This document shows positions 63,237 to 64,000 of a DNA stretch of 64,000 nt, piece by piece (position 1 is the stretch's first letter; every line of letters starts with the position of its first letter). The translations under genes and the position numbers were made by a program. The stretch lies in NCBI RefSeq assembly GCF_024362695.1, contig NC_065404.1, positions 14,486,604 through 14,550,603 of the forward strand, written 5' to 3'. The notes beneath the pieces were generated by a model. The model saw only the letters and a program-made list of their open reading frames with translations. It was not told where the DNA came from and did not search any database. The DNA comes from Pectinophora gossypiella (Eukaryota; Arthropoda; Insecta; Lepidoptera; Gelechiidae).

Positions 63237-63504
63237 ATATTCTACGTATATTCCAGTCATTTACGTAGTACGAATACCAAGTTAAAATGTGATACAATTA
63301 TTCGGAATTCAAAAAGTATTAAGATTGTTTTTTCTGCTTTCTTTTATTTTGATATTGAATTACTTTTCATCTTTTAATTTAATTACTATTAAAAATATAT
63401 TTAAATGACAATGTAGTAAGTCTTCACTTACCTGTTTATTTCTCTACGTAGGCTGCACAGTACCTGTTAAAAAAAGTATTTAAAAATATTTAACAAGTAA
63501 GTAG

Positions 63505-63846
63505 GTTGGCCCCAATTCCTGCAGACACCTTCTAATTTTATTTAAAGTTATACCTGTCAATTTTAAAATGAATTAGTGAATCAGAGAATAACCCGGGCGG
63601 ATCAAATAGGTATTTCATTGTTATGCTAATCGTTTAATGTGTGCTGTTAACTTAATAAGGGTAGGTAATTGGGCAATGTAAAAATTTTCGGGAGTTGTTT
63701 TAGATTTGTGTCTAAAATTGACGTGTGTTCCATAAATTTTATGCCTGTCGATTACCCGTCCCTTTCCTTTCCGGCGATTAAAAAAGACAGGTACTTACTT
63801 ATAACTTAAAATAAAATTAGACGGTGTGTACTTGAACCAGCACCAT
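63505..63846. mobile_element. MITE-I copy
   Basis: GGCCCCAATTCCTGCAGACA, AATAACCCGGGCGGATCAAA, TTTATGCCTGTCGATTACCC, AACTTAAAATAAAATTAGAC, GGTGTGTACTTGAACCAGC. Both ends present. Confidence 0.8.
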
Positions 63847-63914
63847 TAAGAATAATAAATAAAAAAAAATAGACTTTATTTTATTGTGTTTTACTTGGAT
63901 TTTTAGTAAAAGTT

Positions 63915-63986
63915 AGGTTCCACCGAGTTTTGAACTCGGATCGCTGGAATCAAAGTCAAGAGAGTTCACAATTACACCATGGAACC
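63915..63986 (-). pseudogene. tRNA-Gln (UUG) pseudogene
   Basis: On the minus strand 72 nt align to the intact copies. The acceptor and T stems are intact, but the D-loop GG is lost (GTAATTGTGAACTC), the anticodon stem has a mismatch (CTTGA/TCCAG) and the loop position 3' of the anticodon is T instead of a purine. The A-box is damaged. A TTTT follows. Probably not transcribed or folded. Confidence 0.8.
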
Positions 63987-64000
63987 ACTTGACTAAATAA

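Noticed and set aside
1..64000. CRISPR arrays, bacterial operons, rRNA or viral genes.
   Set aside because: No regularly spaced repeats, no dense co-directional ORFs and no rRNA-like stretches. Everything fits an insect nuclear genome.

Overview
The window looks like lepidopteran (moth or butterfly) nuclear DNA. It is AT-rich and packed with short interspersed elements of kinds I recognise from moth genomes: tRNA-headed SINEs, 5'-truncated non-LTR retrotransposons (LINEs) and many small terminal-inverted-repeat elements (MITEs). The tRNA-Gln genes and the intron-exon style signals are insect-like. Nothing suggests a bacterial or plasmid origin. Family labels used here (SINE-1..6, LINE-a/c/d/K, MITE-H..V, rep-F/G/J/L/M/P) are mine and are based only on repeated similarity inside this window.

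Host genes are sparse. The one complete protein gene is a single-exon gene at 11.0-11.6 kb (+): a TATA box, an initiator, a 122-residue ORF made of four ~19-residue solenoid-like repeats, and a poly(A) signal. Two short, well-bounded exons on the minus strand (35.9-36.0 kb and 10.77-10.84 kb) suggest that much of the window may be intron of a large minus-strand gene, with the solenoid gene sitting beside or inside one of its introns. Weaker candidate exons on the plus strand lie at 5.4, 21.1, 22.75 and 56.6 kb, and a weak minus-strand one at 55.8 kb. Four intact tRNA-Gln genes (one CUG, three UUG anticodons) are spread over 26.2-42.4 kb, and a decayed fifth copy ends the window.

The most unusual structure is at 51.5-54.25 kb. 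A 2.7-kb element has perfect 25-bp terminal inverted repeats and a perfect 8-bp target duplication, and it contains a broken THAP zinc-finger gene. That combination is the signature of a P-element transposon. Its second THAP exon was later hit by a 5'-truncated RTE-type LINE with its own 11-bp target duplication, so the order of events can be read. A second, smaller THAP remnant lies at 62.27 kb.

Layout: 0-10 kb is repeats and featureless intron-like DNA, with a LINE nested inside an older repeat at 7.5-8.1 kb. 10.4-11.6 kb holds the minus exon and the solenoid gene. 12-25 kb is dense repeats plus two phase-compatible candidate exons. 26-42 kb is the tRNA-Gln array interleaved with SINEs and several hairpin MITEs. 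41-42 kb and 45.4-45.6 kb are repeat-free stretches rich in homeodomain- and Sox-like motifs. 42.7-51 kb is LINE/SINE clutter with a full-length rep-G copy nested in a LINE. 51.5-54.3 kb is the P-like element. 54-64 kb is sparse, with a strong GC-rich fold-back at 57.6 kb. Gaps not listed separately hold no feature I could support.
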